Positions 1-8,867 of a stretch of 64,000 bases of DNA are shown here, one piece after another. The notes under the pieces are model-generated. The model had not been told where the DNA came from. It searched no databases and saw nothing but the letters and a program-made list of their open reading frames with translations. The position numbers were made by a program, and so were the translations under genes. The DNA lies in the NCBI RefSeq assembly GCF_017743935.1, contig NZ_JAGHRE010000003.1, positions 62,001 to 126,000 on the forward strand, written 5' to 3'. Source of the stretch: Tropicibacter sp. R16_0. Its GTDB lineage: Bacteria > Pseudomonadota > Alphaproteobacteria > Rhodobacterales > Rhodobacteraceae. Positions within the stretch are counted from its first letter, which is position 1. Every line of letters begins with the position of its first letter.

Positions 1-2
1 TT

Positions 3-452
3 CAGTTGGAGGGTGACCCACCTCTCGATACCGACCTCTGGGTGTTCGACTTGGTTTTCCGAGCAGAATGCGACGATGGCGGCAACCCCAGCAAGGCTTC
101 GTCTATCACGATATTTTACCACAAACTGTCCGAAGGTTACGAGACTATCGACGCTACAGAACATCTGGAAAAGCGTTATTTTACCGACAATCTAAATGCC
201 TCATTCACCGCCAATCGCAACACTGCCGAGATTGAAAGTGGCCGCTTCTGGTTCATTTCCGACCACATCGCCTACTTCAAGTGGCGCGACACCCTGCGCC
301 GCTTCATGGTCGAAGACATGCCAGAGGTGGAGCTTCTTCTCGAGCGATATCCGCCGAACCAGCGTCCTATCGTGCGAGATTTCTTTGTACATCTCATTAT
401 GTCGGCCGCGTTTGATTATCGTAAACCACCGCGCTACCGAACGAGGACTTGA
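3..452 (+). CDS. Hypothetical protein, 5' end outside window
   Basis: The frame is open to the left edge, and the only possible internal start near the edge is a TTG at base 6 with no visible ribosome binding site, so this is most likely the 3' part of a longer gene. The 149 visible residues are soluble, rich in acidic and aromatic residues, and show no membrane segment, signal peptide or motif that I recognise. The stop lies 3 bp before the next start, so the two genes are probably co-transcribed. It sits in the presumed tRNA-Cys island. Function unknown. Confidence 0.55.
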   Translation, partial: QLEGDPPLDTDLWVFDLVFRAECDDGGNPSKASSITIFYHKLSEGYETIDATEHLEKRYFTDNLNASFTANRNTAEIESGRFWFISDHIAYFKWRDTLRRFMVEDMPEVELLLERYPPNQRPIVRDFFVHLIMSAAFDYRKPPRYRTRT

Positions 453-455
453 CCC

Positions 456-671
456 ATGAAAGCCTTGCTCCTGATGCTGATTTCGAGCCTGCTGACACTT
501 GGACCCGTAGACCCCAATGTCAGCACTGCTGTTCCTTTGTCCTGCGATTTCGCCTCGGGGAATTGTTGTTGTCTCATGTCGAACGGGCTATCTTGTTGCG
601 GTCCAGCAAGCACCTGTCCCTCCACGGCCATTTCCGGCTGCCCCTGTGCGTCGGCCTTAGTACGCGGATAG
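456..671 (+). CDS. Small secreted cysteine-rich peptide, unknown function
   Basis: A 71-residue ORF with an ATG preceded by GAGG about nine bases upstream. The first 25 residues form a hydrophobic signal-peptide-like segment (KALLLMLISSLLTLG). The remaining 46 residues hold nine cysteines, in CCC, CC and CPC clusters, with many Gly, Ser and Pro. That composition suggests a disulphide-rich or metal-binding exported peptide. It starts 3 bp after the stop of the upstream partial gene. No family is recognised, and very short ORFs can be spurious; the start signal, signal peptide and cysteine clustering are the support. Confidence 0.5.
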   Translation: MKALLLMLISSLLTLGPVDPNVSTAVPLSCDFASGNCCCLMSNGLSCCGPASTCPSTAISGCPCASALVRG

Positions 672-930
672 GTATGTATCTACTTATTCAAATGGCGCGA
701 ACCGTGCGGGCTTCTATCAATAACGTCAACAACACGGAGCAATTCCTGCCGACAAAATACTTCGGCAGCCGACGGGCTTTGGCCTCAACGGATCGTGTTA
801 GCCGCTAGTGTGACAATGCAAGACGCGATGCAATCGTCTAGGTAGGCCTAGGAAACGCAGCGGCTGAGCACCTAAAGAGTTCCAGGCGTAAGGCCCAGAG
901 AAACAACAGCTTAGAGAAAAGAATCGAACT
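672..930. other. Intergenic stretch, no gene seen
   Basis: About 260 bases between the small cysteine-rich gene on + and the 3' end of the large hydrolase gene on -. I see no convincing ORF, RNA gene or T-tract terminator here. Confidence 0.5.
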
Positions 931-3900
931 TCATACTTTGGCCTCTCTCAGAGCTACCTTGAACCGCTGCGTTACCTTGCGGAATCCGCTTGATGTGCCG
1001 TGAATCTCGTCAGCCCAGTCGGTGAGGTTTGGCATCGTATTCCGACAATCGACCAGCCAGACCTTGGTGGTTTTCGAATTGCCCGAGAACTCCCCCAGCA
1101 TGTCATAGAGCCGGTCGATAAAGACCTTCAGGATGTCACGCCGCAGGGTCTTGTCGTGTATGCTGCGATCCGAGAAGGGCTTGCCCAGCCATCTGTCCTT
1201 GGCGGCATAGGCTGGGTTGCGGTGGTCGTTCACCCAGGGATAGGGGAAGGGATAGTCGTAGCCGTGGATGAAGATCGGTAGCTTGCTGAAATCCGGGTCC
1301 GAACGGATGTCGGTGATCACCTTGCGATAGACCCCACGTAGGAAGTCGAGCCGATCTTCCAATAGCGTGTGGTTGATGTGGCCCTGCACATCCAGCGGGT
1401 TGCCATTGAAATCACGGATCAAGTCCGTGAGCACTGGTTTACCGGTATTTGGGTCCTCGCCGATCATGTCATTGCCCGCGGCCGAGAAGACAAAGCCTTT
1501 CACATCGGCGCGTTTTTCGTTCAGCGCCAGCATGTATTCGGTCTTGCGCGGCTCCACCGGTCCCAGCACCATGTTCTGTGCGGTATCCCCGGCAGCGCCC
1601 ACCGACCAGACACGGTAATCCTTGTTGAGGTGGTCGACAATTTCCTTGATCAACACCGGGAACTGACCCCAGCTGTCCATTTCCGAAACCAGAACCGGGT
1701 CGGAATTGCCCAATACGGTGCGCAGATTAAAGGAAGCTGCCCGGCGTGATCGCGCGAGGTCATTGGCCACCGCCATGGCGTTTTCGGTCTCAGCCGCGCC
1801 TGGTGGCAGGTGGACCAGATCCGGGTTCGGAACGATGCGGAAATCAAAGGCCCCGGCACCGGGCAGAATGATTGAGAGCTCCATGATCTCTTCATCGGTG
1901 GTATCCGGGTCGCTGACGAGCTCGCGCCACTCCTTGGCGCTCATCTTGTCGGACCCGCTGACCAGATGCGGGAAGGTCACATTGCCCAGCATCTGTTCCA
2001 GCTCAGCCGGGGCCACCTCGTGGTGCACCCAGTCGCCCGCTTTGGCGAATTCCTTGAACGCGACTTCGCTCAGGTCCTGTTCCAGCACATAGGCGTGCGT
2101 GCGCAGGGCATCGCCCTCGCGGGTCACGATCATTTTCCAGTATTTCGCTGGGATCTGTACCACGGTGTCGCCACTCAAGTCCCGGCCATGGAAGTCGCGG
2201 TCGTCATTGGCAAAGACCGGCCCGCTGAACACCACACAGCGGTTGGTTGCCGCCGCCTCCAGCACGTCATTTTCCAGCTTGCCCCAAATCCCGCCCAGGC
2301 CAGAACGGTTAAAACCTTTGACCTGTGGGGAGCAGTTGGTGGAATGGAAGGTATCGCCATTGGCCATCTGCACCTCCTCAAAGGTGGTGCCAAAGGTCAC
2401 CGCATCGCGCCGGACCAGATGACCTTTGTCAAAGGCGGTGCGATCCTGGTTGTAGAACTTGTCGGGCAGTTGGTCTCCTGCCGGAATGCGCGGATCAAGA
2501 AACCACTTTTCGCGGTCGTTCTTGCTGGTGAAACCGTTCAGTTCCCGCCGGGTATATGTGAAGCCGGGCTCTGGCTCCTTGGCCTCTTCGCTGGCATCCA
2601 CACCGCTTGCGGTGATCTGCGCCAATCGCCGTTTGGCGTTCATAATCAGCGAGAAATTGTGATAGCGCAGCTCGGTGTCGCCATCCGCTTGACGAGACAA
2701 ATCATCGTCGTTGGTTGCCACCGGCATCGCCACATGCAGACCCAGAAACGCGCGGTCATAGCCCATGCGGGTGCTGTAATCACCGTCATGGCGCGGCTCC
2801 ACCATCTTTTCGGTCAGCGGTTCAGCAGGGGCCTTGCCCCCGCTGTCCATGCCACTGCCTTTGGCATCGTCCAAATTAAACCCCAGAGTCATTTTAACCG
2901 GCACGTTCAGCGCCAGTTCTGCCCCATCGGGGCCTGTCGTGGTTGTGACCCGTAAGGTTGTGGAAGCGGCAGCCGGGCTGGCCGCTCCGCCTGTTTCCGG
3001 TGTCTGAGGCGCGGGCTGTTCGGTGCCTTCCGTTGCTGCCCAGTGGGTGCGCCACGGATTGCCTTCAGGCACGGACGCGGCAGGGGCGAACTGCACCCCG
3101 GCCTTGACCACGTAGGGATCGCGCGCCAGTTCGGATGCGGGCACGGCATAGTTTTCGCGCCGGTAAATGCCACCGAAATGCAGCCCTACAACAAGACCAC
3201 TTTCCAGACCCACCACAACGCTGCCCGAGTTGCCCCCCAGTGTCGAAGCATCATGGCAGGAGGCGCGCACCCGGTTGTCAAAGCTGCGCACAACGCCCTG
3301 CCGGGTGTAAATCCCCGGCTGCAGGCGTTTGACGTTGTAAATGCGCTTGAACAATTCGTGCTGCACCACAGTGTCATTGCGCGGGTCAAAAGCCGGATAG
3401 CCCAGCACTGCAACTTCCTTGCCAAGCAAGGTCGCGGGTGCAGCCTGCGACAGTTGCAGGGGCTGCACGCCTTCAGGGAAGCCGCCGACCTCCAAGAGCG
3501 CCATATCCCAATAGGGGTGGATCATGCGCACGCCTTCAATGCGCACCTTGCGACGCTTAAACGAGCCATGTTCGGCCTTGAAATTGATATTGACCGACGC
3601 GCCAGGCTTGAGCGCCACATCTGTTTGCCCCAACCCGTTGGCAAAGACTTCGGCCACGTGGCGATTGGTCATCAACAGGTTCTCACCCACCACGAACCCG
3701 GTGCCCGCATAGGGCACCGACCAGTCGCTTGGCACGTTGATGCGCCCGACCGACGGGATTGCTGACAGAATATGCCCCTGTGCAGGTAGCCCAGCATCGT
3801 TCAGGTGCAGCCAATCCTGGTGTTTAACCTGAAAGTCGTCGTTCTTCACCAGCACCGCCGGACGTTTCAAGGGCACAATGATTGCCTCCGCAATCATCGC

Positions 3901-4152
3901 GTCTTCCAACGAGAGCTCGTCTTCATTTTCGAACTTCTGCATCACCTCAGCGAGCCGCACCATGCCGCCGTCTGGCTCCCCTTTTGGCGTCGCCCCCATT
4001 CGCAACAGGGGCTGGGGTACCAGACCTTCCGTAACATCCGGGGTTGCGTCGGGATCGGCCGCGAAGGCCTCGGGTGCATCACGCATCTGGACGAGGTCAT
4101 CGGTCGAAAGCATGGTACGAAGACGGTTAATGCGGTCTCTGGGGGTCGTCAT
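931..4152 (-). CDS. Trypsin-like peptidase / NS endonuclease / SGNH hydrolase fusion
   Basis: A 1073-residue protein with three enzymatic modules and no signal peptide, so probably cytoplasmic. Residues 1-130 are a mostly helical leader, possibly an adaptor. Residues 140-350 are a chymotrypsin-fold serine peptidase with a full triad: H165 in TNRHV, D216 in YWDMALL and S309 in GGNSGS. Residues 490-720 are a DNA/RNA non-specific endonuclease (NucA family): the DKGH motif with H578, STNCSPQ with N606, then N615 and E627. Residues 815-1070 match SGNH hydrolase blocks: MDSW with S827, AAGD with G855, GND with N894 and DEIH with D1048/H1051. A Thr/Pro/Ala-rich linker (370-410) follows the peptidase. 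The start has AAAGGA upstream and lies 32 bp after the stop of the papain-like/hydrolase gene, so the two form an operon. Domain calls are motif-based; the combined role is inference (defence or toxin-like effector). Confidence 0.88.
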   Translation of the reverse strand: MTTPRDRINRLRTMLSTDDLVQMRDAPEAFAADPDATPDVTEGLVPQPLLRMGATPKGEPDGGMVRLAEVMQKFENEDELSLEDAMIAEAIIVPLKRPAVLVKNDDFQVKHQDWLHLNDAGLPAQGHILSAIPSVGRINVPSDWSVPYAGTGFVVGENLLMTNRHVAEVFANGLGQTDVALKPGASVNINFKAEHGSFKRRKVRIEGVRMIHPYWDMALLEVGGFPEGVQPLQLSQAAPATLLGKEVAVLGYPAFDPRNDTVVQHELFKRIYNVKRLQPGIYTRQGVVRSFDNRVRASCHDASTLGGNSGSVVVGLESGLVVGLHFGGIYRRENYAVPASELARDPYVVKAGVQFAPAASVPEGNPWRTHWAATEGTEQPAPQTPETGGAASPAAASTTLRVTTTTGPDGAELALNVPVKMTLGFNLDDAKGSGMDSGGKAPAEPLTEKMVEPRHDGDYSTRMGYDRAFLGLHVAMPVATNDDDLSRQADGDTELRYHNFSLIMNAKRRLAQITASGVDASEEAKEPEPGFTYTRRELNGFTSKNDREKWFLDPRIPAGDQLPDKFYNQDRTAFDKGHLVRRDAVTFGTTFEEVQMANGDTFHSTNCSPQVKGFNRSGLGGIWGKLENDVLEAAATNRCVVFSGPVFANDDRDFHGRDLSGDTVVQIPAKYWKMIVTREGDALRTHAYVLEQDLSEVAFKEFAKAGDWVHHEVAPAELEQMLGNVTFPHLVSGSDKMSAKEWRELVSDPDTTDEEIMELSIILPGAGAFDFRIVPNPDLVHLPPGAAETENAMAVANDLARSRRAASFNLRTVLGNSDPVLVSEMDSWGQFPVLIKEIVDHLNKDYRVWSVGAAGDTAQNMVLGPVEPRKTEYMLALNEKRADVKGFVFSAAGNDMIGEDPNTGKPVLTDLIRDFNGNPLDVQGHINHTLLEDRLDFLRGVYRKVITDIRSDPDFSKLPIFIHGYDYPFPYPWVNDHRNPAYAAKDRWLGKPFSDRSIHDKTLRRDILKVFIDRLYDMLGEFSGNSKTTKVWLVDCRNTMPNLTDWADEIHGTSSGFRKVTQRFKVALREAKV

Positions 4153-4184
4153 GGCAAAGTCCTTTCGCAGAAAAACGCAGAGGA

Positions 4185-6587
4185 TCAGTCCTCTGACAGG
4201 TCAGTGGCAGGCACGGGGTTCTCGGTAATCATATGAGTGAGCGCCCAGTTCATGACGTAGATGTCATTGTCGATATTGCCGTGGGCGATAGGTTCAAATT
4301 TCTTCCGCTGGCTCTCGGTGCGCCGCACCATTGCATTGGGATAGGTGTGCAGCAGATAGGGAAAATTTGATTGTGCTTTGAAGCTGCGCCATTTCAGAAC
4401 GTCGTGAATACCGTCCTTCTGAGTGATCCGATTGAGAGACAGCCTGTTGGCAATCCGGCGGAGTGGGGTCGGATTGTCGAGGGTCTCTACGTTCGCCAGC
4501 GCCTTGACGTTGCCCATGTCGCCGAAATCCGAGAGCTCCTTGGTGCCGGTCAGGGCGTAATAGGGGGCCAGATTGGCCAGCACCATGGCCTGGTGTAACG
4601 GGTCATTTTCATCGCGGAACGCCGCTGAAACCTGCGGGTTTTTTGTCTGTTCGGACTCCAGCTCGCATTTGAGAATCCAACTGTCGTCCAATCCCAGAAG
4701 CGGCGTCTTGCGCGGCACTTCAAAGGCGCGGCTGACCAGATAGAGCAGTGATTTGTTATAGGGGCCAACCCGGTCGGAACGCTCGTTTTCCCGGTTCAGG
4801 TTGGCGATAAAGAATTTCTCGGGTTGCAAGCGCCCTTCTTTGACCAGAGGCCGAAAGATTGCGTTGGCGAATTTGAGTGTACAGGCCGGGGCAAGCAGCC
4901 CAAGCGAGGCGATATTCGTGAAATTCGTCAGGTCGCGGGCAAAGTGACCCAGAATGATCGATCCTGCAGAATGGCCCAGCAGGTGCAGGCGCAGCCGGTC
5001 GTCATTTGTCTTTTGGTAATCCCGCAGGAAATTGGCCAGCTCGCGCATGCCGCCGGTCAGATTGCGCGCGGTATCGTGCTGGTTGGCGGCTTCGGCGTTC
5101 TGCTTCATCTGTGACCAGACCGCTTTGCCCAGGACCTTTTCGGCCACCGCCTCAAACCCCCGGTCGGTGCGCTGTTTCAGCCCGTCAGCCAACCGGTTAA
5201 AGAACTTGTCGAGGCCTGATTTCTCGGCCCGTTCCAGGCTGGGAAACTGCCGGTTCAGGAAGTCTTCTCCGATATTGGCCAGGGTCTCACCAAAGCCCGT
5301 GCGCCAGACGATAAAGATCGGCAGGATGTTGTTCTGTTTAAACCACGGCCCCAATACCCGTGCCCGTCGAAAGGCCGCGTCCATATTGTTGAGCCCGCCA
5401 TGGGCAAAAATCACAACATCATCGCACTCCTCATGGGCTTCAAGCAATTCGGTCATGGATTTGCGCAGCCCCTCGCGCGCCGAGTTCACGTCGATGCGCT
5501 CACGCATGAGCTTGCCGTCATTGCCCATGACGATGCAGTGCTGCTTGGCCTTGCTGTCGGTCCAGCGTTTGGGGGCTTCATCCCCGGCGCTCGACACCAG
5601 ATGCGTTTCGGCCCGGCTTTGCGCTGCCTGTTCCAACAGGCTCTGGTGGGTCCGGGTGGCGAGCACGGCGGTGCCTGTCTCCACCATCATCGGTGCGGCA
5701 AGGGTGGCAACCCAGGCATCATGAGCATTCAGCACCCAATCTTCATAGGTCATCAGGGCAAACCCCCCGGCGGCATTGGCGATTTTTTTGCCTGCAGTCC
5801 CCCAACTGGTGCCCCAGCCTGGCCCCCAGGAGTTCTGCACGATAAAGCCGCGCGCATTATATCCGACCAATGCAAAGGCATGGCCGCCACGGGTGTCCGG
5901 CATCAGCGGGATGATTGGTAGGTGGCGCTGGTGTGCGGTGCCGTCGGTTGTCAGATCATAGGTCTGGGTGTCGGGTGCTGCATCATGTTCCTGAAAGAAC
6001 CAACCGCTGTGCACTTTTGCCGAACAATAGACAGCGCCGACCTCGTAAATGGCGGCCTGCATATCGGCAATCGACTGGACATTGATCCGATAATAGGCCC
6101 CCAGGGGCAAGCGCGCGGCATCCTGTCTCCAGCCGGTGCCATCGGCATCTGTTCCGGGGCCGGATTTGGGCCACATAACACGTTTGCAGACCCCATGCTT
6201 ATGCCAGCCCTTCATCGCCCCCCGGCAGCTTGAGCCCGAGTAATCCTCTCCCTCCCACTCATCATAAAGCCGCGCGGTGTTATAGAGCATCCACTCGCTG
6301 ACCAGCGGTTCGGGATCGGGCAATTCGGTTGGAGCGCTGATATTGTTGGCCCGCCAGTGGGAAAGCGCCTTGCGATACCAGTTCAGATAATTGACCACCG
6401 CCGCCAGACCAAAGCCGGTGCAGGCCCCATCCGGCCCCTGGTCCAATATCATTCTTTGTTTCTGGTATTGTTGGAAGAACAGGCCCAACAGATGTTCGGA
6501 AGGATATTTGTGCGGTAATGACGCTAGCTGAGGACGAAATTCGCGATCCCGGAAATCCATACGGTCTGGTCGCGCGTCTAGTAACAT
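4185..6587 (-). CDS. Papain-like cysteine peptidase fused to alpha/beta-hydrolase
   Basis: An 800-residue protein with no signal peptide. Residues 40-290 are a C1 papain-like peptidase: Q50 (oxyanion) and C56 in QGPDGAC, H236 in GGHAFALVGY, and N252 in QNSWGPGWG. Residues 385-600 look like an alpha/beta-hydrolase: VVIFAHGG resembles the oxyanion strand and GHSAGS carries the nucleophile S540. The acid and histidine of that triad are not assigned. Residues 600-800 have no recognised domain. It is the first gene of a two-gene operon with the trypsin/nuclease/SGNH protein. The ribosome binding site before the chosen ATG is weak, and an in-frame ATG nine codons later is possible. Role inferred only: a partner or activator of the second multi-enzyme protein. 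Confidence 0.85.
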   Translation of the reverse strand: MLLDARPDRMDFRDREFRPQLASLPHKYPSEHLLGLFFQQYQKQRMILDQGPDGACTGFGLAAVVNYLNWYRKALSHWRANNISAPTELPDPEPLVSEWMLYNTARLYDEWEGEDYSGSSCRGAMKGWHKHGVCKRVMWPKSGPGTDADGTGWRQDAARLPLGAYYRINVQSIADMQAAIYEVGAVYCSAKVHSGWFFQEHDAAPDTQTYDLTTDGTAHQRHLPIIPLMPDTRGGHAFALVGYNARGFIVQNSWGPGWGTSWGTAGKKIANAAGGFALMTYEDWVLNAHDAWVATLAAPMMVETGTAVLATRTHQSLLEQAAQSRAETHLVSSAGDEAPKRWTDSKAKQHCIVMGNDGKLMRERIDVNSAREGLRKSMTELLEAHEECDDVVIFAHGGLNNMDAAFRRARVLGPWFKQNNILPIFIVWRTGFGETLANIGEDFLNRQFPSLERAEKSGLDKFFNRLADGLKQRTDRGFEAVAEKVLGKAVWSQMKQNAEAANQHDTARNLTGGMRELANFLRDYQKTNDDRLRLHLLGHSAGSIILGHFARDLTNFTNIASLGLLAPACTLKFANAIFRPLVKEGRLQPEKFFIANLNRENERSDRVGPYNKSLLYLVSRAFEVPRKTPLLGLDDSWILKCELESEQTKNPQVSAAFRDENDPLHQAMVLANLAPYYALTGTKELSDFGDMGNVKALANVETLDNPTPLRRIANRLSLNRITQKDGIHDVLKWRSFKAQSNFPYLLHTYPNAMVRRTESQRKKFEPIAHGNIDNDIYVMNWALTHMITENPVPATDLSED

Positions 6588-7424
6588 CAGAACACCAATA
6601 TCTATTGAAAATCTTTTCTAAGGGTGGCGATGCGAGCGATTCGTGTCAAACGTGTGTGAGCCGACACTAGAATTCTGACTACAATGCAACGCTTGCCCTA
6701 TGCGTAATTTAGTACTCTTTGCAATTCGCATAGTTGTCGTTTTGGGATGGCGACTTTTTGCCAATTAACTGAGCCGGATCTCAACGGGCCGTTGGCTCGC
6801 TCACCTCGACGCAGATACTGTACTAGTGTTTTGTCCGCCCAAAATCCCTGACCGTTGGGTCAACCCTAGTCCACCCTCAAAATCAGTCGCCAATTCGGCT
6901 TGGAGTAGTCAAATGCGTCAACAGCATCCAGAGTTGGTAAAGATGGCAACAATGGCTTAGAGCGAATTCGGATGTATCGTAGCGAATTTGCGGCCAAGGG
7001 GACATGCTCGGGCAACGGCTGCTCCCGCCCGAAATTGGCTCCGTGTCGAGATGATTCTTAGGTGCCTGCCGCTCCTACAACTCGCAACGCCTTTATCGAG
7101 ATCAGTCGTTGACAAATTCCCTTTAGGGGCGAACAGTTAGGCATAAATTTCATTAATTTCGGGAGCAAGTCATTGTCTAATTGCCATCTTTTCTGGCTGA
7201 ACTCTAAGTAAACTTGATGTAGCTGGCCAGAAAATGGAAAAGTCATCTGATCGACAAAGCGCTGTACGGCTCTTGGCTTGCATCGCCGCTAGCGGCAGAG
7301 AGCCGGAATGGAAGGACTGCAAGTCATCGTTGCCGGTACCAACGTGGACGAAATAGTCGGAGCGTTAGGAAAGGGGAAATGCCGCGTTGCCCGAGGCGAA
7401 AATTATGTCTGGTAGAACCCGGCT
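6588..7424. other. Long A+T-richer intergenic region in the island
   Basis: About 840 bases with lower G+C than its surroundings. It must hold the promoter for the leftward two-gene hydrolase operon and possibly for the rightward 480-residue gene. Only short ORFs without good start signals occur, so I call none of them. An inverted repeat lies at 6698-6733. Confidence 0.6.
6698..6733. repeat. Inverted repeat upstream of hydrolase operon
   Basis: CTATGCG and CGCATAG are perfect 7-base inverted arms separated by 22 A+T-rich bases, about 110 bases upstream of the papain-like gene start. It could be an operator or a promoter-region hairpin, but arms this short can occur by chance. Confidence 0.3.
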
Positions 7425-8867
7425 ATGGCGACCGAGATGAGTGTGAGCACTACACTCGAGGTGAGCGTTGTGAATGGCACGATCCCTTCGATCAGCGAAC
7501 TCGGGGGAATCGACGCAATTCTCCGAGAGCGGGATGCAATCATCGATAGTCCTTTTCTAGACGTATTTGTCGAGTGTCTCGGACGCGGGTCGATGCAGGA
7601 TCAATCTGCACTGCTTGACCTCGTCGCAGATGGTTTCCTTGAGGCGCAAAAGCCAACCGTCTTTCGGGATGCAGCGAATGCATTCTTGGATAACTCAGAA
7701 CTGCGGGCCGTGGCGTGCCCAAAGCTTATCAAGGCCTTGATCTTGCGTGTCGAAGGACGGCAGTCTGGAAGTGATGCATTAATTGCAGCATACGCTCTCG
7801 AAGCTTTGTTTCGCCTAAGTCTGGAGGATCGACGAACGAAACTTCAGACTTTACTTCTGTTTGACGGATTGAAAAGTGACGACGATGGGCTCTTCGCACA
7901 ACATGCCGCAAGAATAGTCGGCGTGGCCTATCATCAGTGGGGAGACACCCAACTTCGAGACATCTTGGTTCGACTTCAGGCAAACGACGAAGCGGCAGAC
8001 GAGGCGGCGTTCGAACTTGGGATGATCGCCTTCGCCAATGCACTGAACGCCACCGATATGGTTGAGATTGAAACTGGAATGCAAGAAGCGCGAGCCCTAT
8101 TCAGGAGCGTCCTGCGTCGAGATGCGATCAGACTAGATGCTGAAGTACAGGTTGCCTTGATCGACATCGTCCTTTCCTTCTCCGCAGGCGGAGATGAGGG
8201 GTTTTCAGTGCGGGTCGCAAAGCTCGGGTGTCTATTGGCAGAACGGCACGACCAGGTGGGGATAGGCCGGGCACCTTGCTGGCTCAAACCCCGTATGGAT
8301 CGTGAAGTCGAGTGGTGGTCGTTGCTCCGTCTGCTCAGGTCTGTAAATGACGATATCGATCGTGAAAGCTGGCGCTACGCGGGCAAAGTAATGGAGCAGG
8401 TCCTCGCCATCTACGATGCAGAGTATACAGTCGGTATTGGAAGTGCTCTCCATTCACTTTTTGCGCCTCGAATAGAGGCTGCGTTTGTGCGCCGAAAGGG
8501 TCTTGCCGCGCACCTTCACGATTTTCTTGAAGACGAAGAGTGGACGCCCGCAGAGCGTCCGGTTGCACAACTGTTGCGAGAACGGGTTGCCAAACGGGCC
8601 GAGGAGGGATTCTCGGCGCGAATAGCGGACGAGGACGGTACATTTCCTGCGCTCAGCGCCGTCCTCGAAAATAGAGAACTTCTGAGCCAGGTATCCGCGA
8701 AGAATTCGAAGCTCTGGCCTCAAAGCGGGCGCGGCTTGTCTACGAGCTTTGCATCGGAACAGGCCAACGCATCGGCGATGTCGTCAAAATGCAGTGGGCT
8801 CATTTTTCCGATGACGGGTTCGATTTCACGCAGGGGAAGACCGACAAACCGCTTTGGATCCCTTTGA
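7425..8867 (+). CDS. Hypothetical helical-repeat protein, 3' end probably replaced
   Basis: A 480-residue ORF, almost entirely alpha-helical by composition, with repeated Leu/Ala-rich amphipathic stretches resembling HEAT/ARM-type repeats. No catalytic motif is seen. The last 60 or so residues (from about base 8675) are read out of frame over recombinase coding sequence, and their composition turns Ser/Arg-rich. The true protein therefore probably continued elsewhere, and this gene was cut and joined to the integrase remnant. An in-frame stop lies three codons before the ATG and the ribosome binding site is poor, so 5' truncation is also possible. Helical-repeat regions like this often form the C-terminal sensor part of large STAND-type defence proteins; that link is only a suggestion. 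Confidence 0.5.
   Translation: MATEMSVSTTLEVSVVNGTIPSISELGGIDAILRERDAIIDSPFLDVFVECLGRGSMQDQSALLDLVADGFLEAQKPTVFRDAANAFLDNSELRAVACPKLIKALILRVEGRQSGSDALIAAYALEALFRLSLEDRRTKLQTLLLFDGLKSDDDGLFAQHAARIVGVAYHQWGDTQLRDILVRLQANDEAADEAAFELGMIAFANALNATDMVEIETGMQEARALFRSVLRRDAIRLDAEVQVALIDIVLSFSAGGDEGFSVRVAKLGCLLAERHDQVGIGRAPCWLKPRMDREVEWWSLLRLLRSVNDDIDRESWRYAGKVMEQVLAIYDAEYTVGIGSALHSLFAPRIEAAFVRRKGLAAHLHDFLEDEEWTPAERPVAQLLRERVAKRAEEGFSARIADEDGTFPALSAVLENRELLSQVSAKNSKLWPQSGRGLSTSFASEQANASAMSSKCSGLIFPMTGSISRRGRPTNRFGSL

Noticed and set aside
1966-2955. 329-residue + strand frame inside the trypsin/nuclease gene
   Set aside because: No domain, no start signal, fully antisense to a motif-rich gene.
7058-7246. 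62-residue minus ORF in the island gap
   Set aside because: No ribosome binding site or recognisable feature.
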